From an uncultured Lachnospiraceae bacterium (GTDB lineage: Bacteria > Bacillota > Clostridia > Lachnospirales > Lachnospiraceae): a DNA stretch of 64,000 nt. The translations under genes were made by a program, and so were the position numbers. How positions within the stretch are numbered: the stretch's first letter is position 1; every line of letters starts with the position of its first letter. The stretch lies in assembly GCA_905235745.1 (NCBI GenBank), contig CAJOMN010000006.1:21024-85023 (forward strand). The letters are read 5' to 3'. Below are positions 9,211 to 17,957 of the stretch, piece after piece. The notes under the pieces were generated by a model. It had not been told where the DNA came from. It saw only the letters and a list, made by a program, of their open reading frames with translations, and did not search any database.

Positions 9211-11223
9211 CTATTGCCATTCAATGGTGTATTCGTTTCCCGAGACTGTGATGTGTACCTGTCTTCCCATTAGAAGCGGATAGTTCGCGTCCGCATGCCC
9301 TGCCGGAAATCCGAATGCAACCGGAACATTTGTATCTGTCAGAAATTCGCGTCTTATCATGTCGGCAACCGACTCATATTTGCCGCCTCTCGTGGCTCCG
9401 AAATTACCGGACCCGTCGGCCGGAAGTTCTGTCCATTCACCGAAGATGATCGCTGAAGCATTGTCCAACACTCCGTTATGCTTCAATATAGTAAGGTATC
9501 TATGAATATGCTGTATGTTTTCGCCTACTTCCTCAAGGAATAGAATATAAGGCTCATTTATTCCGGTGCAGTCATAGTCGGTATTAAGTACGGATGTAAA
9601 GGTTGAAAGATTGCCGCCGATCAAAACACCGCAAGCATCCCCGTCAACCCCGGGCTCCGATGATGTGCACCTGTAGACGGGAATCATTCCCTTTAGCATG
9701 TTATATTCAGCCTCTGCACATTCCTCCGGCAGTGAAGTAAATGATGCACTCATACACCCGTGAACCGACTCCAGAGAAGCGGCAGTCCATGCGGAATGAT
9801 AAACAGTAATATCACTGTAACCGATGATCGGCTTGTTTGCGCTCTTAATAATATCAAGAGGAACAATGTCCATTACCTGTGATGCACCGTACCCGCCTCT
9901 TACACAGAATATGGCTTTAATGGAAGGGTCGGACAGAGCCCATTTAAAATCTTCGATCACTTCATCAAGAGTTCTTGACTCGGGGCATACATACTTTCCC
10001 TCTACAGGGTTAAATCCCCAGTCTCTCAGACCATCTATTGTTGCATCCACCTGCTTGCGGCTCGGAAGGGCCGAAGGAGAGATCACGGCGACTTTATCTC
10101 CTTCTGACAGGAAATAAGGCCGGGTACTGTCTGAAATATTGTTATAACCGGTTATCTCACAGCTTGTGTCAGTCCCTTCATCGATCGTCTCTTCCGGAGG
10201 AGAAAGGGAGTCGATGTAGGCATTTACGCGGCCTTCCACGTTTTGTTGAAGATTCTTGTAGAAAAACTGGTAATCGTATATGTGATAAGCCCCATCGGGA
10301 AGATTGGGGATTACGGGAGGATAGTCAGAAGCGTTAATATCGGTGACTTTAACAACTCCGCGTTCTTCATCTATATAGCAGCCGCACAGATTGCGTCGGA
10401 CACTTCTGATCTGACCGCTGTAATCGGTAAAGCATGCAGCAAGGTTTTCCTCCTTGGTTGCAGGCGTACCGTCTGTTTTCCAGTTGAGAGGATTTATGGT
10501 ATATGATTTTGTGCCTTCGGGTGTGATAAAAGTCCGGGCAACCTCGGGAGCTTCGCAGTCAAAGCTTATGACAACACCGGTGTCTGATTCGCCGGTTGCA
10601 GGTTTGATCTGAGGATATTTTTCTACAAGTTCACGGGTGCAGGGCCATCCTATGGCATAAACAGCTACAAGCCGATCAGCAAGGGTACTGTCATCAAAAT
10701 ATTCTTCAAGCAGGCGGTAGCACATATCAGCGCCCTGGGAAAAACCTGCCAGGATAATCGGGCGGCCGCTGTTCTCATTTTCCAGATAATAAGAGAATGC
10801 GTCCGAAATATCTTTGTATGCACTGTCAAGATAGGGTTCCCTTTCGGATGCTTCAAGTTCATAAACTTTCAATGCGGCCTGACGGTAAAAGGGTGCAAAC
10901 ATTCTTGTACTGCCTTCATAGATACCGCGTTCCATGTTCAGTGCGCCAACGAAGTTTTCTTTCGTAGTATCGTCATCCATTGACATATTATATTCGTCAC
11001 CTGTATCAACGGTCGGACATACTATAAACAGATCTGCCGGTTTGTCATTTCCGACTCCGTAGTATGCCCAGTTGCTTTCATCCGAATAGTCAATGGATGA
11101 AGAGCTGTCAACGGGTTTGTCGGAATTGCTGTTTATCGTGATGTTATAATTGCATCCCGTCAAAATCATACAGCATATAATCATCACTGCCGGTATATAT
11201 TTTTTCAAAACCGTTTTACTCAT
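9211..11223 (-). CDS. lipoprotein fusing a DUF3089 alpha/beta hydrolase and an S66 LD-carboxypeptidase
   Basis: The 670-residue protein starts with a lipoprotein signal (lipobox LTGC, Cys near residue 24), so it should be anchored outside the membrane. Residues about 40 to 345 resemble DUF3089, an alpha/beta-hydrolase family, with the nucleophile elbow GFSQG (Ser162). Residues about 365 to 665 resemble peptidase family S66 (LD-carboxypeptidase or MccF-like). They contain GYSDIT (probable nucleophile Ser470), FLEEVGE (Glu) and GHADANYPL (His), so both catalytic centres look intact. S66 enzymes trim muropeptides or hydrolyse microcin-type adducts. The two domains are joined by a Ser/Thr/Glu-rich linker. 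It is transcribed alone and convergent with the UPF0210 gene. The substrates are unknown. Confidence 0.85.
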   Translation of the reverse strand: MSKTVLKKYIPAVMIICCMILTGCNYNITINSNSDKPVDSSSSIDYSDESNWAYYGVGNDKPADLFIVCPTVDTGDEYNMSMDDDTTKENFVGALNMERGIYEGSTRMFAPFYRQAALKVYELEASEREPYLDSAYKDISDAFSYYLENENSGRPIILAGFSQGADMCYRLLEEYFDDSTLADRLVAVYAIGWPCTRELVEKYPQIKPATGESDTGVVISFDCEAPEVARTFITPEGTKSYTINPLNWKTDGTPATKEENLAACFTDYSGQIRSVRRNLCGCYIDEERGVVKVTDINASDYPPVIPNLPDGAYHIYDYQFFYKNLQQNVEGRVNAYIDSLSPPEETIDEGTDTSCEITGYNNISDSTRPYFLSEGDKVAVISPSALPSRKQVDATIDGLRDWGFNPVEGKYVCPESRTLDEVIEDFKWALSDPSIKAIFCVRGGYGASQVMDIVPLDIIKSANKPIIGYSDITVYHSAWTAASLESVHGCMSASFTSLPEECAEAEYNMLKGMIPVYRCTSSEPGVDGDACGVLIGGNLSTFTSVLNTDYDCTGINEPYILFLEEVGENIQHIHRYLTILKHNGVLDNASAIIFGEWTELPADGSGNFGATRGGKYESVADMIRREFLTDTNVPVAFGFPAGHADANYPLLMGRQVHITVSGNEYTIEWQ

Positions 11224-11376
11224 TTTGCAAACTCCTTCCGTGCATTCTTATGTGAATGCGGTATAAATGCCCGGTCAATAATCCGGACTCAATATTATCA
11301 GTCATATAATAACATAACACACAAAAGTGTGATATGATAATTGCGAATGATTTATGTCTATTTTGAGAGGTAGCAG

Positions 11377-13170
11377 ATGAAAGAGTATGTAATGGGTAAT
11401 GGCGCTATAGCCTTGGGGGCACTGGCTTCCGGGGTGAATCTTGTCGCAGGATACCCGGGGACTCCATCCTCCGAGATTATAGAGACGGTTTCAAAATACC
11501 CGCATGACGGAGTACACCTGGAGTGGTCGGTTAACGAGAAGGCGGCTCTTGAAGTTGCCGCTGCTGCTGCATACAGCGGAGCCCGGGCGCTTGTAACCAT
11601 GAAGCAGGTAGGATTAAACGTAGCTTCCGATCCGCTTATGTCCCTTGCCTATGTAGGCGTCAAAGGCGGACTTGTCGTAGTCAGCGCTGACGATCCGGGG
11701 CCGATATCTTCACAGACAGAGCAGGATACAAGGCGGTTCGCCGATCTTGGCAGAATACCCGTGTTTGATCCTTCAACACCTGAAGAAGCCTATGAGATGA
11801 TAAGAGATGCGTTTGAGTATTCGGAGAAGTATCATACACCGGTTATACTCAGACCAACGACAAGAGTATGTCATGCCTATGCATCAATAGAGGCAGCGGA
11901 TTCCTACAGCCCGAAGGAATATGAGGGCTTTGTCAAAGATTCGAATAAGTGGGTTATCTTTCCAAGAATTTCGTATATGAATCACGGTATGATCGAGGAA
12001 AGAAATGTTAAGATCGGACAGGATTTTTCAAAGTACAGATTTAATACTGTTACCGGTGATGCCGCCAAGGCAGTCGTTACATCCGGAGTAAGTTTTTCTT
12101 ATGTCAGAGAGTGTATCGGCACCCGGCAGGATGTAAGACTCATCAGAGTCGCCACGGCATTTCCGTTTCCCGAAGATTTTATGGCGGAGGCGCTTGATAA
12201 TGTAAGCGACATTTTGTGTATAGAGGAACTGAGTCCTTATATTGAGGAACAAATACTCAAAGTAGCCGGACGCCGAAAACTGAATGTAAATGTTTACGGA
12301 AAACTTGACGGTACTGTACCGCACAACGGCGAAATGAGTATCGAGCTTGTTTCGGAATTACTGGGTAAGTTTTTGCACACGGCTTTGCCGAAGAACTGTA
12401 TTGACATTTCCGATATGCCCGAACTTCCTCAAAGACCTTCCGTACTGTGCGCGGGATGTCCCCACAGGGCATCCTTCTATGCGGTCAAAAAGGCAATGGC
12501 CGGACAGAAAGCATATTACTGCGGAGATATAGGATGCTATACACTCGGAAATGCGCTGCCGCTTGATATGGTTGATACATGCCTGTGCATGGGTGCGGGT
12601 ATCACTATGGCACAGGGTTTTTCCCATACAAGCGATGCGGTATGTTTTGCTTTTGTGGGGGATTCCACATTTTTTGCATCAGGCATGACAGGTGTAGTCA
12701 ACGCCGTGTATAATGAAGCGGATATGATCCTGTGTGTGCTTGATAATTCAACCACAGCCATGACAGGTCATCAGCCGCATCCGGGTACCGGAAGAAATAT
12801 GATGGGCGATATAGTGGATAAAATCGATATTGCCGCCATCCTTCGCGGAATCGGGGTAAAGAGCGTTGTGACTGTTAATCCGCTTGATCTGGAACAATCG
12901 GTAGATGCGGTTCGGCAGGCAGCCGCTCTTAAGGGCGTTAAGGCAATAATCTTTAAGTCTCCGTGCATCGCAATCAGTAAACCTCAGGGCAAATGCACCG
13001 TAGATACGGATAAGTGCATTAACTGTAAAAAGTGTATTAGTGAGATAGGATGCCCTGCACTAATAACCTTAGAAGGGCATGTTATGATAGATGCTAATCT
13101 GTGCACGGGCTGCACTCTGTGCAGTCAGATATGCCCTGTTTCTGCGATAGGAGGTAAGTGCGATGAATAA
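11377..13170 (+). CDS. iorA: indolepyruvate:ferredoxin oxidoreductase, alpha subunit
   Basis: The 597-residue subunit binds thiamine diphosphate and oxidatively decarboxylates aryl-pyruvates to aryl-acetyl-CoA, passing electrons to ferredoxin. The N-terminal region (GNGAIALGALASGVN, GYPGTPSSEI, WSVNEKAALEVA) is the pyrimidine-binding part, and GDIGCYTLG with GDSTFFASG is the diphosphate-binding part near residue 390 to 440. Two [4Fe-4S] motifs close the protein: CINCKKCISEIGCP and CTGCTLCSQICP. The beta subunit gene overlaps by 8 bases and a CoA ligase gene follows, making an aromatic amino acid fermentation unit. GAGAGG precedes the ATG. Confidence 0.96.
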   Translation: MKEYVMGNGAIALGALASGVNLVAGYPGTPSSEIIETVSKYPHDGVHLEWSVNEKAALEVAAAAAYSGARALVTMKQVGLNVASDPLMSLAYVGVKGGLVVVSADDPGPISSQTEQDTRRFADLGRIPVFDPSTPEEAYEMIRDAFEYSEKYHTPVILRPTTRVCHAYASIEAADSYSPKEYEGFVKDSNKWVIFPRISYMNHGMIEERNVKIGQDFSKYRFNTVTGDAAKAVVTSGVSFSYVRECIGTRQDVRLIRVATAFPFPEDFMAEALDNVSDILCIEELSPYIEEQILKVAGRRKLNVNVYGKLDGTVPHNGEMSIELVSELLGKFLHTALPKNCIDISDMPELPQRPSVLCAGCPHRASFYAVKKAMAGQKAYYCGDIGCYTLGNALPLDMVDTCLCMGAGITMAQGFSHTSDAVCFAFVGDSTFFASGMTGVVNAVYNEADMILCVLDNSTTAMTGHQPHPGTGRNMMGDIVDKIDIAAILRGIGVKSVVTVNPLDLEQSVDAVRQAAALKGVKAIIFKSPCIAISKPQGKCTVDTDKCINCKKCISEIGCPALITLEGHVMIDANLCTGCTLCSQICPVSAIGGKCDE

Positions 13171-13759
13171 AGATATCCTGATATGCGGCGTCGGCGGACA
13201 GGGTACCGTACTTGCTTCCAAGATACTGGCAGCAGCCGCATCAGCGGAGGGCGAGATTATCCATTCCGCGGAGACTATAGGTATGGCACAGCGGGGAGGC
13301 TCGGTTACAAGCCATGTGAGAATAGGGGAGGCGGCGTATTCCCCGCTTATTCCATTTGGAAGCGCGGATCTGCTGCTTGCGTTTGAACCTGCGGAAGCGG
13401 TCAGAAATCTAAAATATCTGAGGAGTACCGGTGTTGCCATAGTTAATATCGCTGCCACAAAACCGGTAACCGAATCGCTCAAAGATACGGGATATGACGG
13501 CAGCAGGATGGTCGAATATATCAAGAAAAAATGCGAATGTATATTTGTCGATTCCGATGAGGTTTGCAAACCGTTTGGGTCATCTAAGTTTTTCAATATC
13601 ATTATTTTGGGAATTGCGGCAGGAAGCGGCAGACTCGGACTGACTTCGGATGTGCTTCTGCAGCAGATAGAAAAAAGAGTTCCAACGGCATACGTTGAGA
13701 TCAATAAGAAAGCATTTCTTACCGGATATGACATAGGTCGCGTATCCGTCAATGAATAA
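13163..13759 (+). CDS. iorB: indolepyruvate:ferredoxin oxidoreductase, beta subunit
   Basis: The 198-residue subunit is the gamma-domain partner of IorA, with the motif GVGGQGTVLASKIL at the N-terminus and AETIGMAQRGGSV, which is highly conserved in this family. It completes the two-subunit archaeal-type enzyme. The start lies 8 bases inside iorA and is preceded by AGGAGG (within iorA), showing translational coupling. The length is normal for the family. Confidence 0.95.
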   Translation: MNKDILICGVGGQGTVLASKILAAAASAEGEIIHSAETIGMAQRGGSVTSHVRIGEAAYSPLIPFGSADLLLAFEPAEAVRNLKYLRSTGVAIVNIAATKPVTESLKDTGYDGSRMVEYIKKKCECIFVDSDEVCKPFGSSKFFNIIILGIAAGSGRLGLTSDVLLQQIEKRVPTAYVEINKKAFLTGYDIGRVSVNE

Positions 13760-13786
13760 GTACAGGAGGTTTAAAGGAGAGGCAAG

Positions 13787-15028
13787 ATGAGAATTAATGA
13801 AAAGCAGCTTGATTTGGTCGACAAACAGATAAAACGTATTCTGGCGAGCGGCAACTACTACAGTGAAGTGTATAAGAAGGCGGGTATCACAGGCGTATCG
13901 TCTCCTGAAGAGTTTGAGAAGATTCCCTTTACCGACAAAGCGGATCTAAGAAATGCTTATCCGCTTGGAATCCAGGCAGTTCCCGATGAAGAAGTTGTTC
14001 GTATCCATTCATCGTCCGGAACTACAGGCAAGCCTGTGATCATACCCTATACTGCCAAAGACGTCGACGACTGGTCAACTATGTTTGCCAGATGTTATGA
14101 GATAGCCGGCATAACGTCAAAAGACAGGATACAGATCACACCCGGTTACGGATTGTGGACCGCGGGCATAGGATTTCAGGCCGGTTGTGAGAAACTTGGC
14201 GCAATGGCGATACCTATGGGTCCGGGTAATACCGAGAAACAGCTTCAGATGATGATAGATCTTGAATCCACAGTCATATGTGCGACATCTTCATATGCAC
14301 TGCTTCTTGCAGAGGAGATCAACAAGCGCCATCTTAAGGATAAAATCAAACTTAAGAAGGGAGTTATAGGCTCAGAGCGCTGGAGTGAAGCCAAGAGAAA
14401 ATACATTGCAAACGAACTCGGAATAGAACTGTATGATATATACGGACTTACCGAGATTTATGGTCCGGGTATAGGAATCAACTGTCCCGATCAGACCGGA
14501 ATGCATGTCTTTGATGATTATCTGTACATCGAGATCATCGATCCCGTTACCGGAGAAGTACTTCCGGACGGAGAAGAAGGTGAGATCGTTATCACCACGC
14601 TTGTAAAAGAAGGTGCTCCGCTGATCAGGTTCCGTACTCATGATCTGTCGAAAATCATCCCCGGAGAATGCAGCTGTGGGAGACACTATCCCAGACTTGA
14701 TACGATCATGGGCAGAAGTGATGATATGTTTAAGGTACATGGAGTCAATATGTTCCCGAGCCAGGTTGAGGAGATACTGGGGCTTGTTGACGGAGTATCG
14801 AGTGAGTACAAGATTGATATCGCACATGATGAAAGCAAAAACAGGGATATAATCATGGTAACCGCAGAAGCAGAGGGAAGAGTGGATTTTGCCGTGACTG
14901 CGGAAGAGATCAAGAGACTGTTCAAGTCCAAGTTAAATGTTACCCCCAAGGTATCAATAGTATCGATAAATACACTTCCGAGGTCCGAGAAAAAGACAAA
15001 GCGCGTGTTCGATCACCGCGAAGAATAA
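13787..15028 (+). CDS. paaK: phenylacetate-CoA ligase (AMP- or ADP-producing type)
   Basis: The 413-residue adenylate-forming enzyme shows IHSSSGTTGKPVIIPYT, the phosphate-binding loop, then YGLTEIYGPG and the C-terminal MGRSDDMFKVHGVN hinge. PaaK normally activates phenylacetate with CoA and ATP. Next to iorAB the likely physiological direction is aryl-acetyl-CoA to aryl-acetate, recovering energy from aromatic amino acid breakdown; that direction is inferred. GGAGAGG lies before the ATG. The length is typical of the family (about 430). Confidence 0.92.
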   Translation: MRINEKQLDLVDKQIKRILASGNYYSEVYKKAGITGVSSPEEFEKIPFTDKADLRNAYPLGIQAVPDEEVVRIHSSSGTTGKPVIIPYTAKDVDDWSTMFARCYEIAGITSKDRIQITPGYGLWTAGIGFQAGCEKLGAMAIPMGPGNTEKQLQMMIDLESTVICATSSYALLLAEEINKRHLKDKIKLKKGVIGSERWSEAKRKYIANELGIELYDIYGLTEIYGPGIGINCPDQTGMHVFDDYLYIEIIDPVTGEVLPDGEEGEIVITTLVKEGAPLIRFRTHDLSKIIPGECSCGRHYPRLDTIMGRSDDMFKVHGVNMFPSQVEEILGLVDGVSSEYKIDIAHDESKNRDIIMVTAEAEGRVDFAVTAEEIKRLFKSKLNVTPKVSIVSINTLPRSEKKTKRVFDHREE

Positions 15029-15148
15029 AGAATATGCTTATCGAGACAACTGTTCAGGAAGGGGCATCAGATCTTTCGGCAGAGGAACTCGAGAAGACTT
15101 TCGAGGAGACGCTCAAGACATTTACCGTTTTGTGGAATGTATTATTAA

Positions 15149-16390
15149 ATGAGAATATGCGCGTGCATTTGTGAACTTAATCCGTTTCATAACGGACATG
15201 AATATCTGTTCCGGGAAGCAAGGAGACTGACCGGGGCGGATTATATTGTTGCCGTAATGAGCGGGGATTTTGTGCAGCGCGGTCTCCCGGCTATATGCGA
15301 CAAATATGCGAGATGTAAGCAGGCGCTTATGGGCGGAGCCGATCTTGTCGTTGAACTTCCGGTAATGTATGCGACAGCTTCGGCGGACTATTTTGCCCAG
15401 GGGGCAATAAGCGCCATAAACAGTATGGGATGCGTCAACTGTATTGTTTTCGGGAGTGAATGCGGAGATATCAATATGCTTCGTTCTCTTGCGGGACTAT
15501 CGGAAGAGGGCAATCCCGGACTTCATATCTTATCTCAGGGGGCCGATTCGGCTGCATCCAGAAATTATAAGATTACACAACTGCTTAGAGAGGGAATGTC
15601 ATATGCCAAGGCTTATGCCACGGTTACCGGTAATGAATTTGCGCCTAATGACATGCTTGCTGTCCGTTATATCAAATCCCTTGATATGATCGGATCGGAT
15701 ATAGATACGATATGCATAAAAAGGACAGGCGGGGACTATAATGATCCGTCCGGCAATGCATACTCCGCGCTTGCGGTAAGGCGTAAGATAGAAAAAAAAG
15801 AGGATTTTGCGCATCTTGTCCCGAAATATGTGTACCGTAATCTGCAGGGAATCGCAAATCAGTCATTTCCTATAGACTTGAATGATTTTTCAATACAATT
15901 GTATACACTCCTGTCAAAAATAATTGACGAAGAAGATTCCGGTGAGGCTCTTTCGGATTACATGGATGTATCGGAAAACATCGCGGGACGCATCAGAAGC
16001 AATATCGGAAAATATACCGGTTATGAGGATTTTGTAAGTCTGGTTCATTCCAAGGAATATACGAAGAGCAGGGTGTATCGTGCGCTTCTTCACATTCTTC
16101 TTGGGATCAGAAAATCCGATTACGCTGATTATCTTGAGGATTGTGAAGTGCCATATATCAGGATACTCGGATTCAGACAGTCATCGACAGCGGTTCTTAC
16201 GGAAATAAAAGAGAGCTGCATGGTTCCTGTCATAAGCAAAGCTGCCGATGCCGCATCCATTCTCGACGACGAGGCATTGTATTACTTTGATCAGGATATA
16301 CGCGCCGCTAATGTGTATGACATGGCAGCTGTGTTTAAGTTCGGCAAAACACCGGCACATGATTATACACGCGAGGTTGTGATCATCTGA
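15149..16390 (+). CDS. tmcAL: tRNA(Met) cytidine acetate ligase TmcAL
   Basis: The 413-residue enzyme (formerly YlbM) acetylates cytidine 34 of elongator tRNA-Met, using acetate and ATP. The nucleotidyltransferase motif ELNPFHNGHEYLF is at the very N-terminus, followed by MSGDFVQRGLPAICDK, both diagnostic. The start ATG at 15149 is the first residue of the conserved N-terminus (MRICACICELNPF). It has no strong ribosome binding site and lies inside a short open frame that overlaps it. It follows the iorAB-paaK genes by 120 bases. A clear family match. Confidence 0.95.
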   Translation: MRICACICELNPFHNGHEYLFREARRLTGADYIVAVMSGDFVQRGLPAICDKYARCKQALMGGADLVVELPVMYATASADYFAQGAISAINSMGCVNCIVFGSECGDINMLRSLAGLSEEGNPGLHILSQGADSAASRNYKITQLLREGMSYAKAYATVTGNEFAPNDMLAVRYIKSLDMIGSDIDTICIKRTGGDYNDPSGNAYSALAVRRKIEKKEDFAHLVPKYVYRNLQGIANQSFPIDLNDFSIQLYTLLSKIIDEEDSGEALSDYMDVSENIAGRIRSNIGKYTGYEDFVSLVHSKEYTKSRVYRALLHILLGIRKSDYADYLEDCEVPYIRILGFRQSSTAVLTEIKESCMVPVISKAADAASILDDEALYYFDQDIRAANVYDMAAVFKFGKTPAHDYTREVVII

Positions 16391-16429
16391 TTGTTTCTGA
16401 TTTAGCACAAGAAGTTAATGATTTAATTC

Positions 16430-16458
16430 TTGTATACAATTTTTCGTAGGTATATATT
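16430..16458 (+). promoter_or_regulatory. candidate pta promoter
   Basis: A -35 box TTGTAT (16430-16435), 17-base spacer and -10 box TATATT (16453-16458) sit about 63 bases before the pta start. A weak hairpin (ACAAGAA at 16407-16413 with TTCTTGT at 16427-16433) overlaps the -35 box. It could be an operator or the tail of the upstream gene. Confidence 0.5.
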
Positions 16459-16520
16459 ATATTTCAGAGAATGTATTCGGGGTTTGTATTAGCCATATGT
16501 AATTCGAACGGAGGGTTACG

Positions 16521-17522
16521 ATGAATTTTATTGAGACTATTAAGGAACGGGCCAAACAGGATATCAAGACGATAGTTATGCCGGAGAGCAATGACAGACG
16601 TACGCTCATCGCGGCTGCGAAGATACTGGAAGAGGGTATCGCCAATATCATCATGATCGGCAAGGAAGAGAAGATCATGGACGGAGCGAGATGGCTCGAG
16701 GTCGATCTGTCCAAGGTTAAGGTTGTCGATCCCGAGACGAGTGACAAGTTCGAGGAATATGCGCAGAAGCTGTTCGAACTTCGTGAGAAAAAGGGCATGA
16801 CACTTGAGGCGGCAAGAGAGCGCCTGCACACCGATAATCTGATGTGGGGCGTTATGATGGTCAAGCAGAATGATGCTGACGGAATGGTAGCGGGAGCCTG
16901 CCATGCTACAGCAGATGTCCTTCGTCCGTCGCTGCAGATACTTCGTACCGCACCGGGCGTTGATCTTGTGTCCGGATTCTTTATTCTTGATGTGCCGAAC
17001 TGTGAACTCGGAGAGAACGGAACGTTCCTGTTCGCCGACTGCGGGCTTAATCAGGATCCGACTGCGGAGGAGCTTGCAAGCATTGCCAACACATCTGCCA
17101 AGAGCTTCACATCGCTTGTCGGCGCCAAGCCGATAATTGCGATGCTTTCCCATTCCACCAAGGGAAGCGCCAAGCATCCGCTTGTTGATAAGGTTGTAAA
17201 TGCAACGGCAATTGCCAAGGAAAAATATCCCCAGCTTCTTCTTGACGGGGAGCTGCAGACCGATGCGGCCATTATCCCGACCGTATCCCGGGCAAAATCA
17301 CCTGATTCGGAGATCGGTGGAATGGCAAATGTTCTGATATTTCCCAATCTTGATGCCGGAAACATCGGATACAAGCTTGTAGAGCGTCTTGCCAAGGCAG
17401 AAGCCTACGGCCCCATGCTGCAGGGTCTGACACGTCCCGTTAATGATCTGTCAAGAGGTTGCAATGCGGACGATATCGTTGGAGTCGTAGCACTAACCGC
17501 AGTACAGGCACAACTACTGTAG
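16521..17522 (+). CDS. pta: phosphate acetyltransferase
   Basis: The 333-residue enzyme interconverts acetyl-CoA and acetyl phosphate, the first half of acetate and ATP formation in fermenters. Recognisable segments are IVMPESNDRRTLIAA near the start, GMVAGACHATADVLRP, FADCGLNQDPTAEEL, HSTKGSAKHPLVDKV and GELQTDAAIIP; the length fits the short Pta form. CGGAGGG lies 7 bases before the ATG. Acetate kinase (ackA) is usually adjacent but is not in this window. The next gene is rpmF, from its own promoter. Confidence 0.96.
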   Translation: MNFIETIKERAKQDIKTIVMPESNDRRTLIAAAKILEEGIANIIMIGKEEKIMDGARWLEVDLSKVKVVDPETSDKFEEYAQKLFELREKKGMTLEAARERLHTDNLMWGVMMVKQNDADGMVAGACHATADVLRPSLQILRTAPGVDLVSGFFILDVPNCELGENGTFLFADCGLNQDPTAEELASIANTSAKSFTSLVGAKPIIAMLSHSTKGSAKHPLVDKVVNATAIAKEKYPQLLLDGELQTDAAIIPTVSRAKSPDSEIGGMANVLIFPNLDAGNIGYKLVERLAKAEAYGPMLQGLTRPVNDLSRGCNADDIVGVVALTAVQAQLL

Positions 17523-17550
17523 ATATGAGGGACCTGCTTTAAAAATAGTA

Positions 17551-17579
17551 TTGACAAATCTCCCTCTGCCCGATATACT
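17551..17579 (+). promoter_or_regulatory. rpmF promoter
   Basis: A near-consensus sigma-A promoter: TTGACA (17551-17556), 17-base spacer, TATACT (17574-17579). It lies just after pta and before the strong AGGAGG site of rpmF. Confidence 0.8.
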
Positions 17580-17624
17580 TTTCAAGTACGTCTATAAGAC
17601 ATCTTTGCAAAGGAGGTGTTAGCA

Positions 17625-17804
17625 ATGTCGATCTGTCCTAAGAATAAGTCTTCCAAGGGAAGAAGAGACAGAAGAAGAGCAAATTGGAAAATGAATGCTC
17701 CCACGCTTGTCAAGTGCAGCAAGTGCGGTGCGCTTATGGTGCCCCACAGAGTATGCAAGGCATGCGGTTCTTATAACAAGAAAGAGATCATCAGCGTTGA
17801 TTGA
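17625..17804 (+). CDS. rpmF: 50S ribosomal protein L32
   Basis: The 59-residue protein belongs to the large ribosomal subunit. The N-terminus MSICPKNKSSKGRRDRRR is the usual L32 start, and the zinc ribbon is intact (CSKCG and CKACG). The ATG at 17625 is preceded by AGGAGGTG at 17611. Its usual upstream partner, the DUF177/YceD gene, is absent here; pta occupies that side. A terminator follows, so the gene appears to be a single transcription unit. Confidence 0.97.
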   Translation: MSICPKNKSSKGRRDRRRANWKMNAPTLVKCSKCGALMVPHRVCKACGSYNKKEIISVD

Positions 17805-17857
17805 TCCTATTACCACCGGAAATGACCTGTGGTTTTAGGTATGATCCGCAGTATAAT

Positions 17858-17893
17858 CGGCATAGCTGGATACTTTCCGGCTATGCCGTTTTA
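17858..17893 (+). terminator. rho-independent terminator after rpmF
   Basis: The stem CGGCATAGCTGGA pairs with TCCGGCTATGCCG (13 pairs, one G-U wobble) around a 5-base loop and is followed by TTTTATC. It ends the rpmF transcript 53 bases after the stop. Confidence 0.85.
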
Positions 17894-17957
17894 TCATTAA
17901 AATGCACACGATTGCGACAGGAGGGGCATCTATAATTATAAAAGGAGTTACTTTAAT

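Noticed and set aside
11318..11331. CACAC-AAAA-GTGTG inverted repeat before iorA as a regulator site
   Set aside because: It is short and matches no site I can name; the -35 next to it is poor.
15034..15174. 46-residue open frame between paaK and tmcAL
   Set aside because: The frame overlaps the tmcAL start, lacks a clear ribosome binding site, and has no recognisable family; it may be chance.
16407..16433. AT-rich hairpin after tmcAL as a terminator
   Set aside because: The stem has a bulge, low GC and no clear T-run directly after it, and it overlaps the pta promoter; it is mentioned there instead.
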